NCBI GenBank assembly: GCA_002449845.1
Contig: DJXW01000037.1
Span: 66,750 to 130,749, forward strand
Length of the DNA: 64,000 bases
Direction of reading: 5' to 3'
DNA from: Prevotella sp. UBA6994
GTDB lineage: Bacteria > Bacteroidota > Bacteroidia > Bacteroidales > Bacteroidaceae
A program made the translations under genes and the position numbers. Below the pieces are notes generated by a model. The model did no database searches, was not told where the DNA came from, and was given only the letters and a program-made list of their open reading frames with translations. Shown here in pieces: positions 7,846 to 16,912 of the stretch (within the stretch, counting starts at the first letter, position 1; each line of letters starts with the position of its first letter).

Positions 7846-10800
7846 ATGAAACAAAAATTACGTTTAATGATGACCATGCTGCTATTGGCAGTGATGGGGA
7901 GTGCGTGGGCAGAAGAGTCAATCTATAAAACTGCTCTTTTCGGCTCAAATTATAATTCAAAGGGAGTATCTTCTTATACTGATACTTGGACAGCTACAAC
8001 AAATGGCTTTACCGTTTCACTTTCTAACTTCAATAATAACAACAATAATTGGGAGTATGTGAAATGTGGACGTAAAAACAACGCTTCAGTTGGTAGTATT
8101 ACAACTACTTCCACAATTGACAAGGCAATAACTAAAGTTGTAGTAACTGTAGATGCATTTACTTCAGGGAAGATTAATTCCTTTAAGTTATATGTTGCTT
8201 CGAATAATAGTTTTACAACCAATTTACAAACCATTTCTTTGAATATAACTCAAGGTGAAAATGTTTTTGTTATTCCAACACCTTCTGAGAATCTTTTTTA
8301 TAAAGTAGAGGCAGATTGTGCAAGTGGAAGCAGTAATGGACTTGTAACTATTTCTAAAATTGATTATTATTTTAATGATAGTGGAATGCAAAAGATTGTC
8401 ACCCCAACTTTCTCTCCAGAAGAAGGTGAGGTTGCGAAAGGCACTGTTATTTATTTTAATTGTGCAACAGAAGGAGTAACGTATTGTTATACAACAGATG
8501 GTACTGAACCAACAACAAGCAGTGCTTCGGGTACTTCTTACACGGTGAATGCTGATGTAACTTTGAAAGTGATTGCCGTTAAGGAAGGTATGGAGAATAG
8601 TGAAGTGGCAACGGCTTCATATACCGTGTTGAAAAACGATCCTGAACTTGCATTCTCAGAAAGTAGGGTGACCGCAAACATTGGAGAAACATTTACCCCA
8701 CCTACACTTAGTTATGCGGAGGGTTATGATGGAACAATAACGTATTCAAGTTCTAACTCAGCTATTACCGTCGATGCTTCTACTGGCGAAGTTTCTTACG
8801 GTGCTTCTGCGGTAGGAAAAACTACTACAATTACAGCAACGGCATCTGAGACAACTGATTTCAAAGGAGGAACAGCTTCTTACGTACTTTCTGTGGTTGA
8901 CCCTAATTTGATTGAAGGAAACTTGAATAATACAACATTTGGAACAAGTTATAAAGGATCTATCACACCAATTAGTAGTTTCACTTCTGTAACAGGAACA
9001 ATTGGGAATGTTGAAGTCACATACGCAAAGGGTGATGCTTCTTATGCATACATAAACGATTCACAAATTCGATTGTATAATGGTAGTGAGTTGACTTTCA
9101 CAGTTCCAGACGGCTATTATATTAAATCATTGACATTTAATAATAGTATAAGTGGCTGTACATCAGATTGCGGAAATATAAGTGATAAAAATTGGAGTAC
9201 AGAAGAAAATGTTACCTCTGTCACAATTTACGGTCCATCTTCAAGTAATGTACAATTGGCAACAGTTTATATTTCCTTGGCAGAAGAAGCTTCAGCTATA
9301 GCCAAGCCAACTATTACCCCTTCTTCTGGTACTTATACAACAGCACAGACGGTAACTATTACCAATAATGCCGAAGGAGCTACTATTTATTATACTACGG
9401 ATGGAAGTGTACCAACGGCTTCAAGCACTGTCTATAGCAAGCCATTTGAATTGAGTGCCAATGGAACATATACCATCAAAGCCATTGCCATTAATGGTGA
9501 CGAAAAGAGTAGTGTTGTTACAAGCAATATCGTGATAAAAGTTCATGTCGACGCCCCAGTGTTTGCAGAAGAAGATGGTACTTCTTTCACCGAACCTTAT
9601 ACTATCCATTTGACATCGGCACAGGGTACTACGATTTATTATACTACAGGTTCTGTTTCTCCTATTGACGAGAACGGTAATTTGACAGCTGATGCTAAGG
9701 TTTATAATGCCACTACAGGTATTGCAAATCTTACCAAAGCCATAACAATTACAGCTGTAGCTATAGATAAAGGTGGTAATCATAGTGAGACTGTTTCTGC
9801 AAGTTATACTTATAGTGGTGAAGTAAGTGCTCCTTATTACGAGAACTTCGATGAGGGGCTTGGTATGTTCACGGTAGAGTCATCTGGTACAAGTGCTCCC
9901 GAATGGACTTTTAGAACAAGTGCTACACCAGCGGATATTGAAAAGTATGGCGAGGCTCGTCGATATGCGTATGTTACTGGAAACAATAATAAAAGAGGTA
10001 CGTCACGTCTTATTTCTCCCGTGATTGATTTGACGGAAGCTGACATTACATCTGCTGCGCTCAACTTTATCCATGCTGGAAGATATTTTGATGGGTATAA
10101 TTCCGACAATATGAGTGAGGAAGAAACAGCAGCAGGAAAAGCACCAACACATGCACAGTTGTTCATTCGTGAGGAAGGTGGAGAATGGCAACAATTGACT
10201 ATCCCCAATTGGTTCACCCAAACAAGTACATATACGCGTCGTAATTCAGGTGAGATTTCGCTCGATAGCTATATTGGAAAGAAAGTACAGGTAAGCTTCT
10301 TATATACAGCTGATGCAAGTTCGACTGGAACATGGAATGTGCTGAAATTTGCCGTAACTGCTACAAAAGCAGAGGAAGTCGTGAACTACGAGACTGTGAA
10401 CATGAAGACTGACGGTTACATTACTTACGTAGTGAAGAATGACATCGACTGGGATGCAACCATGAAGATGAACGCTGGCGTTTATGGCTATAAGGTGATA
10501 CAATTCACGCAGGCTGCTAAAGGTGGCAACGGTACTACGGTATTGGTGGAATTGGGTAATAATGTAGAAATGGCTGTAGATGAGGAGAAGACATCATTGA
10601 CAGATGAGCAAAGGAAACCGTTGTGGTCAGAGAAGATAACTCCTGCTGGTACTCCTATCATCTTGAAAGGACATGCTGGAGACAACCTGCTGGTTATTGC
10701 TAAGTCGGATGACGTGATTCCATCAGTGAAGGGCAATCTCTTGAAACCTTCGTTTGGTGACGTGCAAGGCTCAAGTGCTCAGACGTTGTACGTATTGCAA

Positions 10801-11187
10801 AAAACGTCTGATTGGGTAGCTACAGACCCATATAACAACTACCTGTTCTATAAGTTGGCTAATGGAAGACAGATTCCCGACCGCAAGGCTTATCTCAATG
10901 GTGCTGATGCAAGCAAGGAGATTATTTATTATCTGGCAGAGAAACCAGGAGCAGATGGACCTGGTGATCCTGCAAGTCCTCATGCAAAACAAAACTTTAT
11001 CATTCTGTCTCATACGGAGAGCGAGCAGTTGGTGAGCGAGGATGCTGGTATTCCAGATGGCATTGAGGCTGTCAGTGGGGATAATGAAACGAAAGATCGT
11101 GTATTCTATTCTATCAGTGGCGTGAAAGTAAGCAATCCTACCAAGGGTATTTATATCTTGAATGGAAAGAAAGTAATCGTAAAATAA
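7846..11187 (+). CDS. secreted multidomain Ig-like/adhesin protein with C-terminal sorting tail
   Basis: About 1113 residues. The chosen start gives a clean signal peptide (MKQKLRLMMT, hydrophobic core, GSAWA-E cleavage); ATG 7807 is possible and would add 13 residues. Three chitobiase/FN3-like Ig repeats with the hallmark YYTTDGSxPT occur near residues 186-265, 486-565 and 569-660. An Ig-like Big_2-type stretch lies near 270-355. A jelly-roll resembling cleaved-adhesin domains (APYYENFDEG) spans about 662-842. The last 25 residues (SISGVKVSNPTKGIYI, then NGKK) resemble the type A sorting tail recognised by the type IX secretion system. The protein is likely displayed on the cell surface for glycan or host binding. 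No catalytic motif was recognised. Confidence 0.85.
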   Translation: MKQKLRLMMTMLLLAVMGSAWAEESIYKTALFGSNYNSKGVSSYTDTWTATTNGFTVSLSNFNNNNNNWEYVKCGRKNNASVGSITTTSTIDKAITKVVVTVDAFTSGKINSFKLYVASNNSFTTNLQTISLNITQGENVFVIPTPSENLFYKVEADCASGSSNGLVTISKIDYYFNDSGMQKIVTPTFSPEEGEVAKGTVIYFNCATEGVTYCYTTDGTEPTTSSASGTSYTVNADVTLKVIAVKEGMENSEVATASYTVLKNDPELAFSESRVTANIGETFTPPTLSYAEGYDGTITYSSSNSAITVDASTGEVSYGASAVGKTTTITATASETTDFKGGTASYVLSVVDPNLIEGNLNNTTFGTSYKGSITPISSFTSVTGTIGNVEVTYAKGDASYAYINDSQIRLYNGSELTFTVPDGYYIKSLTFNNSISGCTSDCGNISDKNWSTEENVTSVTIYGPSSSNVQLATVYISLAEEASAIAKPTITPSSGTYTTAQTVTITNNAEGATIYYTTDGSVPTASSTVYSKPFELSANGTYTIKAIAINGDEKSSVVTSNIVIKVHVDAPVFAEEDGTSFTEPYTIHLTSAQGTTIYYTTGSVSPIDENGNLTADAKVYNATTGIANLTKAITITAVAIDKGGNHSETVSASYTYSGEVSAPYYENFDEGLGMFTVESSGTSAPEWTFRTSATPADIEKYGEARRYAYVTGNNNKRGTSRLISPVIDLTEADITSAALNFIHAGRYFDGYNSDNMSEEETAAGKAPTHAQLFIREEGGEWQQLTIPNWFTQTSTYTRRNSGEISLDSYIGKKVQVSFLYTADASSTGTWNVLKFAVTATKAEEVVNYETVNMKTDGYITYVVKNDIDWDATMKMNAGVYGYKVIQFTQAAKGGNGTTVLVELGNNVEMAVDEEKTSLTDEQRKPLWSEKITPAGTPIILKGHAGDNLLVIAKSDDVIPSVKGNLLKPSFGDVQGSSAQTLYVLQKTSDWVATDPYNNYLFYKLANGRQIPDRKAYLNGADASKEIIYYLAEKPGADGPGDPASPHAKQNFIILSHTESEQLVSEDAGIPDGIEAVSGDNETKDRVFYSISGVKVSNPTKGIYILNGKKVIVK

Positions 11188-11194
11188 AGAAGAA

Positions 11195-11380
11195 ATGAAA
11201 AAAGAACAGTATATTTCACCAGCAATCAAAGTACATGTTCCATCGTGTAATTTGCTCCAGATAGGTATAGCCTCTGGATACAATGACAATCCTATTGAGA
11301 GCAAGGGTAACTCCATGTTTGAGGAAGATGACCAAACCGAGATGTGGGGCAAAGTATGGGGACGTGTAGATGATGAGTAG
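11195..11380 (+). CDS. 61-residue small protein following the secreted protein gene
   Basis: It begins 7 nt after the stop of the large secreted protein, so it is very likely in the same operon. The sequence MKKEQYISPAIKVHVPSCNLL followed by a Gly/Asn/Asp-rich polar tail resembles a recurring class of very short Bacteroidales proteins (MKKxxYxxPxIxV N-terminus) found next to surface protein genes. It has no signal peptide and no known domain. Codon use looks coding and the gene ends just before a strong terminator at 11404. Function is unknown. Confidence 0.7.
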   Translation: MKKEQYISPAIKVHVPSCNLLQIGIASGYNDNPIESKGNSMFEEDDQTEMWGKVWGRVDDE

Positions 11381-11403
11381 AAGTGTAATAAATTATAATA
11401 AGG

Positions 11404-11446
11404 TGTACGGGGCAGCAAGTGATGTTGCCCCGTACAGTTGTTTTTT
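11404..11446 (+). terminator. intrinsic terminator
   Basis: A perfect 11-bp stem (11404-11414 with 11426-11436), GC-rich, followed by a T-rich tract at 11437-11446. It ends the surface-protein operon. Confidence 0.88.
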
Positions 11447-11488
11447 GGAATGAAATGCAGAAAATTCTACACTTTCTTTGAAAAATAT

Positions 11489-11519
11489 TTTGATTATTCG
11501 AGAAAAAAATGTAATTTTG
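11489..11519 (+). promoter_or_regulatory. promoter for rpmB-rpmG-DUF4295
   Basis: TTTG at 11489-11492, a 19-nt spacer, then TAATTTTG at 11512-11519. This is a textbook Bacteroidota promoter, about 50 nt before rpmB. Confidence 0.8.
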
Positions 11520-11569
11520 CACCCTGTTTGGAACAAGTATGTAAATCGAAAACGAAAAATTAGATAGAA

Positions 11570-11833
11570 ATGTCGAAAGTTTGTCAAATCACTGGCAAGA
11601 AGGCACAGATAGGTTGTAATGTGTCTCACTCAAAGCACCGTACAAAGAGAAGCTTTGACGTTAACCTGTTTAGTAAGAAGTTCTACTATGTTGAAGAAGG
11701 ATGCTGGATTAGTCTGAAGATTAGTGCTGCGGGCCTTCGTCTGATCAACAAGATAGGTCTCGACGCTGCGTTGAAGCAGGCCGTGGACAAGGGTTATGTA
11801 GATTGGAAAGACATTAAAGTGATAGGAGAGTAA
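11570..11833 (+). CDS. rpmB: 50S ribosomal protein bL28
   Basis: 87 residues beginning MSKVCQITGKKAQIGCNVSH, the L28 N-terminus, followed by the basic HRTKRSFDVNL segment and the GLRLINKIGLD motif. It is a structural protein of the large ribosomal subunit. It is first in a three-gene cluster, with rpmG 5 nt downstream. Confidence 0.97.
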   Translation: MSKVCQITGKKAQIGCNVSHSKHRTKRSFDVNLFSKKFYYVEEGCWISLKISAAGLRLINKIGLDAALKQAVDKGYVDWKDIKVIGE

Positions 11834-11838
11834 TAGCC

Positions 11839-12030
11839 ATGGCATCAAAGAAAGCTAAAGGTAACAGAATCCAGGTGGTTCTTGAGTGTACTGAGATGAA
11901 GAATAGCGGTCTGCCTGGAACAAGCCGTTATGTAACAACGAAGAACCGTAAGAACACTCCTGAGCGTATGGAGTTGAAGAAGTACAATCCCATTCTGAAG
12001 AGAATGACTGTACATAAGGAAATCAAGTAA
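11839..12030 (+). CDS. rpmG: 50S ribosomal protein bL33
   Basis: 63 residues of the L33 family (RIQVVLECTE, TSRYVTTKNR, MELKKYNPILKR). The zinc-binding CxxC pairs seen in some L33 proteins are absent; only one Cys (LECTE) is present, so this is the Cys-minus form. It sits between rpmB and the DUF4295 gene. Confidence 0.96.
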   Translation: MASKKAKGNRIQVVLECTEMKNSGLPGTSRYVTTKNRKNTPERMELKKYNPILKRMTVHKEIK

Positions 12031-12053
12031 TCAATTAAAAAGACTACAGAACT

Positions 12054-12212
12054 ATGGCAAAGAAAACCGTTGCTACCCTCCACGAAGGTTCGAAGGATGG
12101 TCGTGCATATACAAAGGTGATTAAGATGGTTAAGAATCCTGCCAACGGAGCTTACTCTTTCGACGAGCGTATGGTTCCCAATGAGGCTGTGCAGGATTTC
12201 TTTAAGAAATAA
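12054..12212 (+). CDS. DUF4295 small ribosome-associated protein
   Basis: A 52-residue, strongly basic ORF starting MAKKTVATLHEGSKDGRAYT and ending NEAVQDFFKK. It is 23 nt after rpmG and followed by a terminator. This is the DUF4295 protein that follows L33 in nearly all Bacteroidota. A small Bacteroidota-specific protein has been reported in the Flavobacterium ribosome (named bL38), and I believe, without being able to check, that it corresponds to this family. It is too short for many automated ORF cut-offs, but context and sequence leave little doubt it is a gene. Confidence 0.92.
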   Translation: MAKKTVATLHEGSKDGRAYTKVIKMVKNPANGAYSFDERMVPNEAVQDFFKK

Positions 12213-12236
12213 CAGGCTTTGATTTTTAAGTTGTAG

Positions 12237-12274
12237 TGGGGTCGTAAGTTTTTACGGCTCCATTATTCTTTTTT
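12237..12274 (+). terminator. intrinsic terminator after the ribosomal cluster
   Basis: Stem 12237-12247 with 12252-12262 (two G-U pairs), followed by a T-rich tract to 12274. The heptamer element 2 begins immediately after. Confidence 0.75.
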
Positions 12275-12440
12275 AGAGAAGCAAGAATGTTAGAAGCAAG
12301 AAGCATGAAGCATGAAAATGGGGGTAAGGAGTATGAAGCAAGAAGCAAGAGATTAGTCTTTCAAATGGAGGACATATCTCTTGCTTCTTGTTTCTTGCCT
12401 CTTACCTCTTGCTTCTTGCCTCTTACCTCTTGCTTCTAAC
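12275..12440 (+). repeat. heptamer-word inverted repeat element 2
   Basis: Left arm (about 12276-12352) is a run of GAAGCAA/GAAGCAT-type words. Right arm (12377-12440) is a run of TCTTGCT, TCTTGCC and TCTTACC words. The innermost 14 bases (12339-12352 with 12377-12390) are exactly complementary, and the spacer is about 24 nt. Words vary by one or two bases and the 7-nt register is kept through most of both arms. No coding potential was recognised. Confidence 0.87.
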
Positions 12441-12525
12441 ACAATTATCGTTGTTGTATATCAAGAAAAAAAATATATAATGTAATTAATAAGGTGTAAA
12501 ATAGCTTGTTTTGCTTTTTTTTTAG

Positions 12526-12533
12526 TAATTTTG
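12526..12533 (+). promoter_or_regulatory. -7 box for the glycogen genes
   Basis: TAATTTTG, 20 nt before the glycogen synthase start. No clear TTTG box at the ideal distance. Confidence 0.55.
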
Positions 12534-12552
12534 CAACCAATTATTAGTTTTT

Positions 12553-14214
12553 ATGGTAAATAGTCAATTATTTCCCGACTATATCTTTGAATCAAGTTGG
12601 GAAGTCTGCAATAAAGTCGGAGGTATTTACACCGTTCTATCTACTCGAGCAAAGACACTGCAAGATGCTTTGAAAGACCGAATCATTTTTATCGGTCCTG
12701 ATTGTTGGAGAGAGAAAGAAAGTCCGTACTTTCGTGAAGATGTTAAACTGTTTAAAGACTGGAAGAAACAAGCAACCAAAGAAGGAATCAACGTCAAGAT
12801 AGGTAGATGGGCTATCCCTGGCGAACCTATTGCTATATTGGTGGATTTCCTTCCTTATTTCTCAAAGAAGAATGATATCTACGGTCAGCTTTGGGAACTC
12901 TATCAGGTGGACAGCCTTCACGCATACGGAGACTACGATGAAGCCTCCATGTTTTCATACGCCGCCGCTCTCGTGGTGGAAAGTTTCTATCATTTTTATC
13001 TCGATGACACCAAAAAGGTGATTTATCATGGCAATGAATGGATGACGGGATTAGGATTGCTATACGTTAACCATTTTCTACCTCAAATTGCCACCATCTT
13101 CACTACCCACGCAACAAGTATCGGAAGAAGCATTGCTGGAAACAATAAGCCCCTGTACGACTATCTCTTTGCTTATAATGGCGACCAGATGGCTGGGGAA
13201 CTGAACGTGCAAAGCAAACACTCCATCGAGAAACAAACTGCCAAGTATGTGGATTGCTTTACCACGGTGAGCGAGATTACTGCAAAGGAGTGCTTGGAAC
13301 TGTTGGATAAACCCGTAGATGTGGTATTGCCCAATGGCTTCGAGAATAATTTCGTTCCCAAGGGTGCTACGTTTACCCGTAAGCGCAAGGAAGCACGCAA
13401 ACGCTTGTTGGATGTAGCCAACGCATTGATGGGTACAGATCTTGGCGATGATACGTTGATTGTATCTACCAGTGGCCGTTACGAGTTCCGCAATAAAGGC
13501 ATTGACGTGTTTATAGAGGCAATGAATCGACTCTTGCGCGACAAGGACTTAAATAAAAACGTGGTAGCATTCATAGAAGTACCAGGTTGGGTAGGAGAGC
13601 CGCGTAAAGACTTGATGGAACGCCTTGCTTCAGGAAAGAAATACGATACACCATTGGAAGTGTGCGAGATAACCCATTGGTTGAACAACATGAGCCACGA
13701 CAACGTGCTTGAAATGCTGAAATACTTCGACATGCACAATTACAAGGACGACCGTGTAAAGCTCATCTTCCTGCCTTGTTACCTGACGGGAGACGATGGC
13801 ATTATCAACATGAGCTATTACGACTTGGTGCTTGGCAACGACCTTTGCATTTATCCATCATATTACGAGCCGTGGGGATATACACCATTAGAGTCTATTG
13901 CCTTCAAGGTACCCTGTATCACCACCGACCTTTCGGGATTTGGATTGTGGGCAAACAGCATCAAAGGCGACTACAGCGAAATAGAAGACGGAGCGAAGGT
14001 GATTCACCGCACAGACTATAATTACTCTGAAGTGGCTGATAACATCAAGGATACCGTTGCGAAATACTCTAACATGAGTGCAGATGAAGTGAAAAAGGCT
14101 CGTCAGAATGCAGACAAACTGTCGAAGAAAGCCCTGTGGAGCCAATTCATCAGCTATTATTATGAAGCATATCACATTGCGCTCAGTAAAGCAGAAGAGA
14201 GAAAACAAAAATAA
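12553..14214 (+). CDS. glycogen synthase, GT3-like
   Basis: 553 residues. The N-terminal FESSWEVCNKVGGIYTVLSTRA is the eukaryote-like (GT3) glycogen synthase signature rather than the bacterial GlgA KxGGL form. The C-terminal EPWGYTPLE (near residue 439) supplies the two conserved glutamates of the GT-B active site. It would extend alpha-1,4-glucan from a nucleotide sugar (UDP-glucose in most GT3). The next gene, 24 nt downstream, is a glucan phosphorylase, so the pair makes and degrades storage glucan. This arrangement is common in Bacteroidales. Confidence 0.93.
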   Translation: MVNSQLFPDYIFESSWEVCNKVGGIYTVLSTRAKTLQDALKDRIIFIGPDCWREKESPYFREDVKLFKDWKKQATKEGINVKIGRWAIPGEPIAILVDFLPYFSKKNDIYGQLWELYQVDSLHAYGDYDEASMFSYAAALVVESFYHFYLDDTKKVIYHGNEWMTGLGLLYVNHFLPQIATIFTTHATSIGRSIAGNNKPLYDYLFAYNGDQMAGELNVQSKHSIEKQTAKYVDCFTTVSEITAKECLELLDKPVDVVLPNGFENNFVPKGATFTRKRKEARKRLLDVANALMGTDLGDDTLIVSTSGRYEFRNKGIDVFIEAMNRLLRDKDLNKNVVAFIEVPGWVGEPRKDLMERLASGKKYDTPLEVCEITHWLNNMSHDNVLEMLKYFDMHNYKDDRVKLIFLPCYLTGDDGIINMSYYDLVLGNDLCIYPSYYEPWGYTPLESIAFKVPCITTDLSGFGLWANSIKGDYSEIEDGAKVIHRTDYNYSEVADNIKDTVAKYSNMSADEVKKARQNADKLSKKALWSQFISYYYEAYHIALSKAEERKQK

Positions 14215-14238
14215 TACATATCAAAAAAAATTAATTTT

Positions 14239-16800
14239 ATGAAGATTAAAGCGAATTACGCAAGCGAACCCCAATGGAAGTCATTGACGGTAAAGTCGAG
14301 CCTTCCAGAGGATTTGAAGTGTCTGGATGAGATAGCCCACAACTTGTGGTGGGTTTGGAATTATGAGGCAAGGGACCTTTTCCGCGACCTTGATCCAGAG
14401 ATATACCATGACGTGCGTCACAACCCCGTGCTTTTGCTGGAGCGTTTGAGCTTCGAGCGTAAGGAGAAGATTGTGAAGGATGCCGCATTGATGAAGAGAA
14501 TCAAGGGCGTTTATAAGCAGTTCCGCACATATATGGATGTGAAGCCCGATACCAAGCGTCCTTCTGTTGCCTATTTCTGTATGGAATATGGTATGCACTC
14601 TGCCTTGAAGATTTATTCAGGTGGTCTTGGCATGTTGGCTGGTGACTATGTGAAAGAGGCATCAGACAGTAATGTTGACATGTGTGCAGTGGGTTTCCTC
14701 TATCGTTGTGGATATTTCACCCAAAGCTTGAGCATGGACGGACAGCAGATTGCCAACTACGATACGCAGAACTTTGGTGCCCTTCCCATCGAACGCCAGT
14801 TGGATGAGAATGGAAATCCTATGGTTGTTGCCGTACCTTATAATAACTATCAAGTACACGCATACGTATGGCGCGTGAATGTGGGTCGTGTGAAACTCTA
14901 TCTCCTCGACACTGATAACGAGATGAACTCAGAGTACGACCGTCCTATCACCCATTCTCTCTATGGCGGTGACTGGGAGAATCGTTTGAAGCAAGAAATC
15001 CTCTTGGGTATTGGCGGTATGCTGACCCTCAAGAAACTGGGTATCAAGAAAGACGTTTACCATTGCAATGAGGGACATGCTGCCCTTTGCAATCTCCAAC
15101 GTCTCTGCGACTATATTGAAGAAGGCTTGACATTCAATCAAGCACTGGAATTGGTACGTGCATCAGGCTTGTACACGGTACATACTCCTGTTCCAGCAGG
15201 TCACGACTACTTCGATGAGGGATTGTTTGGCAAGTACATGGGAGGTTATCCCGCCAAGCTCGGTATCTCTTGGGACGAGTTTATCGGCATGGGACGTACC
15301 AATCCCGATGATCACAACGAGAAATTCTGTATGTCAACATTCGCTTGCAACACCTGTCAGGAGGTGAACGGTGTAAGTAAGTTGCATGGATGGGTGAGCC
15401 AGAAGATGTTTGCTCCTATCTGGAAGGGATATTATCCAGAGGAAAACCACGTGGGATACGTGACCAATGGTGTACACTTCCCCACATGGGCAGCTGCAGA
15501 ATGGCGTCAACTCTATTCTAAGTATTTCGACAAGAAATTCATGGGTGACCAAAGCAACCAAAAGATTTGGGAAGCCATCTACAATGTACCCGATGAAGAA
15601 ATCTGGGCTACACGTATGGCATTGAAGAATAAGTTGGTTGACTATATCCGTACTCAGTTCCGCGATACATGGCTGAAGAACCAGGGTGACCCATCACGTG
15701 TAGTTTCTCTGTTGGAACGTATCAATCCTAATGCACTGATTGTTGGCTTCTGCCGTCGTTTCGCTACTTATAAGCGTGCCCACTTGCTCTTCACCGACTT
15801 AGATCGTCTAAGCAAGATCGTAAACAATCCTGATCGTCCCGTACAGTTCCTCTTCGCAGGAAAGGCACACCCCGCTGATGGAGCAGGACAAGGACTGATC
15901 AAGAAAATCTATGAGATTAGCCAACGTCCAGAGTTCCTTGGTAAGATTATCTTCTTGGAAGACTATGACTTCTTACTTGCTCGTCGTTTGGTTTCTGGTG
16001 TAGATATCTGGATGAACACGCCAACCCGTCCATTGGAAGCATCTGGTACATCTGGAGAAAAGGCTGAGATGAACGGTGTTGTAAACCTCTCCGTGCTCGA
16101 TGGTTGGTGGCTTGAAGGCTATCGTGAGGGTGCTGGTTGGGCTTTGACAGAAAAGCGAACCTATCAGAACCAAGGTTATCAAGACCAATTGGATGCTGCT
16201 ACCATCTATAGCTTGTTGGAGAATGAGATTATTCCTCTCTATTACAATACCAATGAGAAGGGCTATAGCGAGAACTGGATTAAGGTTATCAAGAACTCTA
16301 TTGCCCAGATTGCTCCTCATTACACCATGAAACGTCAGCTCGACGATTACTATGACAAGTTCTATAACAAGCAGGCAAAGCGTTTCAAGGCTATTTCTGC
16401 TGACGGTTATCGTCTTGCTAAGGATATTGCTGCTTGGAAGGAAGCTGTAGCCGAGCGTTGGGATTCAATCCGTGTGGTTTCTAAGGAAGACCAGTTGGCA
16501 GCTGAAGGCGGTGAGACGGGTAAGACCTATAAGATTAGATATGTCATTGACGAACAAGGTCTCGACGATGCAATAGGTTTGGAATTGGTATCTATCTTTG
16601 ATGATGGTCGTACCACCGATCGTGAACTGAATAAGATTGATTCGTTCAAGATGATTGGGCATACTGGTAACCTCTATACGTTTGAGGCAACCGTTGAGCC
16701 AGATAAGGCAGGTATGTACAAGACGTGTGTGCGTATGTTCCCCAAGAACGAAAACTTACCTCACCGTCAGGACTTCTGCTACGTGAAGTGGCTCGACTAA
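14239..16800 (+). CDS. glgP: alpha-glucan phosphorylase (GT35)
   Basis: 853 residues with an N-terminal DUF3417-type domain (CLDEIAHNLWWVWNYEA). The phosphorylase core includes FCRRFATYKRA, and the pyridoxal-phosphate site is EASGTSGEKAEMNG (Lys near residue 608), the variant seen in short-type archaeal/bacterial glucan phosphorylases. It releases glucose-1-phosphate from alpha-1,4-glucans in the cytoplasm. It is co-oriented with glycogen synthase and ends at a strong bidirectional terminator. The C-terminal 110 residues (ISVRV-like beta-rich part after about 740) are typical of this subgroup. Confidence 0.94.
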   Translation: MKIKANYASEPQWKSLTVKSSLPEDLKCLDEIAHNLWWVWNYEARDLFRDLDPEIYHDVRHNPVLLLERLSFERKEKIVKDAALMKRIKGVYKQFRTYMDVKPDTKRPSVAYFCMEYGMHSALKIYSGGLGMLAGDYVKEASDSNVDMCAVGFLYRCGYFTQSLSMDGQQIANYDTQNFGALPIERQLDENGNPMVVAVPYNNYQVHAYVWRVNVGRVKLYLLDTDNEMNSEYDRPITHSLYGGDWENRLKQEILLGIGGMLTLKKLGIKKDVYHCNEGHAALCNLQRLCDYIEEGLTFNQALELVRASGLYTVHTPVPAGHDYFDEGLFGKYMGGYPAKLGISWDEFIGMGRTNPDDHNEKFCMSTFACNTCQEVNGVSKLHGWVSQKMFAPIWKGYYPEENHVGYVTNGVHFPTWAAAEWRQLYSKYFDKKFMGDQSNQKIWEAIYNVPDEEIWATRMALKNKLVDYIRTQFRDTWLKNQGDPSRVVSLLERINPNALIVGFCRRFATYKRAHLLFTDLDRLSKIVNNPDRPVQFLFAGKAHPADGAGQGLIKKIYEISQRPEFLGKIIFLEDYDFLLARRLVSGVDIWMNTPTRPLEASGTSGEKAEMNGVVNLSVLDGWWLEGYREGAGWALTEKRTYQNQGYQDQLDAATIYSLLENEIIPLYYNTNEKGYSENWIKVIKNSIAQIAPHYTMKRQLDDYYDKFYNKQAKRFKAISADGYRLAKDIAAWKEAVAERWDSIRVVSKEDQLAAEGGETGKTYKIRYVIDEQGLDDAIGLELVSIFDDGRTTDRELNKIDSFKMIGHTGNLYTFEATVEPDKAGMYKTCVRMFPKNENLPHRQDFCYVKWLD

Positions 16801-16849
16801 TGTGAAGAATTAATTCCACTGCCAAGTTTCTTTAACTTGGTCATTCAAT

Positions 16850-16894
16850 AAAAGCAACAGCGACGATGCTCATCACATCGTCGCTGTTGCTTTT
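16850..16894. terminator. bidirectional terminator between glgP and the pectinase gene
   Basis: A perfect 19-bp stem (16850-16868 with 16876-16894) and 7-nt loop, with A-tract and T-tract on the two sides. It serves both convergent genes. Confidence 0.92.
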
Positions 16895-16912
16895 ATCATT
16901 TCTAAGAGTATG

